A stretch of 24,606 bases of DNA from a virus: the IMG/VR virus record IMGVR_UViG_3300025781_000070, positions 1 through 24,606 of that record. The stretch is one strand, 5' to 3'. Under the pieces are notes generated by a model. The model had not been told where the DNA came from, did no database searches, and saw only the letters and a program-made list of their open reading frames with translations. Positions within the stretch are counted from its first letter, which is position 1; each line of letters opens with the position of its first letter. Shown here one piece after another: positions 24,088-24,606 of the stretch. The position numbers and the translations under genes were made by a program.

Positions 24088-24606
24088 GATAAGTCCCAGG
24101 GATTACTTGCGGCGCTGTTATCAATGCCACCAATATCTCTATCAATCCAAACGTCCCAATGTGTTGATTTGTTAACACGCATAGACTTCATTAATGTACG
24201 CAATCTACGACCAATTTGTGTTAATGTACCATCTTCACGTTGAATCAATTGTTCACCTGTACGTGGATTAACCCATTTGATAATTTCAGGACGCTCACGA
24301 CCATATTTGTCAATTTTAACGCCATGTGGTACTTGATCCAATGGACCTAATATTTCATAACTAATCATGTTGTTTTTGTATTTTCTAAACACACCAACAA
24401 CCTTTTTACCTCTTGCTCTGAAATCAGTATCAGGATGAGGAATAAAAGGACTTACAAAACTATTTTGTAATTCTGACTTTGGTGGTAATGAGGGGTCACG
24501 TGCTGGAATTGGTTTCAAGTCTTCAACTGGAACCATGTCTGCTTTGTCAAGATAGGGATTTTCGTTACCAACAAATTTCTCATCGATAGGTACGCCATTC
24601 AATGCG
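24084..24606 (-). CDS. Hypothetical protein, 5' end outside the window
   Basis: The frame is open to the right edge; a TTG at 24602 is unlikely to be the true start. At least 173 codons are present. The protein is basic and Pro-rich at the start (VPVEDLKPIPARDPSLPP), with a middle segment RGKKVVGVFRKYKNNMISYEILG that looks like a small beta-rich unit, and a C-terminus rich in Trp/Asp (THWDVWIDRDIGGIDN). It overlaps the next gene by four bases. No family is recognised; its position before the terminase region suggests a packaging, virion or late accessory protein. Confidence 0.65.
   Translation of the reverse strand, partial: ALNGVPIDEKFVGNENPYLDKADMVPVEDLKPIPARDPSLPPKSELQNSFVSPFIPHPDTDFRARGKKVVGVFRKYKNNMISYEILGPLDQVPHGVKIDKYGRERPEIIKWVNPRTGEQLIQREDGTLTQIGRRLRTLMKSMRVNKSTHWDVWIDRDIGGIDNSAASNPWDLS

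Overview
This window looks like part of the genome of a tailed double-stranded DNA phage (Caudoviricetes), most likely with a short tail. It carries a contiguous virion-assembly module: large terminase, portal, scaffold, major capsid protein, head-tail adaptor, tail fibres and a tail-tube/nozzle-like protein. No tail tape-measure, sheath or major tail-tube gene is visible. The DNA is AT-rich and every gene I can support is on the minus strand, so transcription runs from high to low coordinates. Several starts carry good AGGAG-type ribosome binding sites, so the host probably uses Shine-Dalgarno initiation; the host itself cannot be named. No tRNA, integrase, CRISPR array or plus-strand gene was found. 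Plus-strand open frames are shadows of Asn-rich minus-strand genes.

Layout in transcription order (right to left). 24606-21421 is the packaging region: a gene cut by the right edge, a 98-residue protein, a 37-residue partial copy of the terminase N-terminus, a 41-residue protein, the large terminase, and a nucleotidyltransferase-like protein. 21390-16335 is the head region: portal, a 111-residue protein, scaffold and major capsid protein, closed by a terminator. A tiny coiled-coil gene follows, with its own terminator. 16054-8236 holds a 194-residue protein, an SU10-type adaptor, a 1479-residue modular tail fibre, a beta-propeller-like protein and a one-pass membrane protein. 8212-5277 is an accessory island: an HNH endonuclease with its own promoter-like site and terminator, a 101-residue protein, a small protein with motifs resembling family A polymerases, a 144-residue protein and a small zinc-finger-like protein. 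5217-1 returns to virion genes: a nozzle-like protein, a 291-residue protein, and an extremely Asn-rich repeat protein of at least 732 residues that runs off the left edge.

Three things stand out. First, a compact polymerase-like gene contains, and is followed by, copies of an iteron-like repeat. Second, the terminase N-terminus is duplicated as a separate mini-ORF, with many synonymous differences. Third, an octamer resembling the T4 late promoter (TATAAATA or ACTAAATA on the coding strand) recurs in front of most transcription-unit starts, usually about 17-24 bases before the expected leader's start codon. Together these suggest a virion operon broken into separately initiated late units and interrupted by a possibly mobile non-structural island. 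All functional assignments rest on motifs and context read by eye; no database search was possible.
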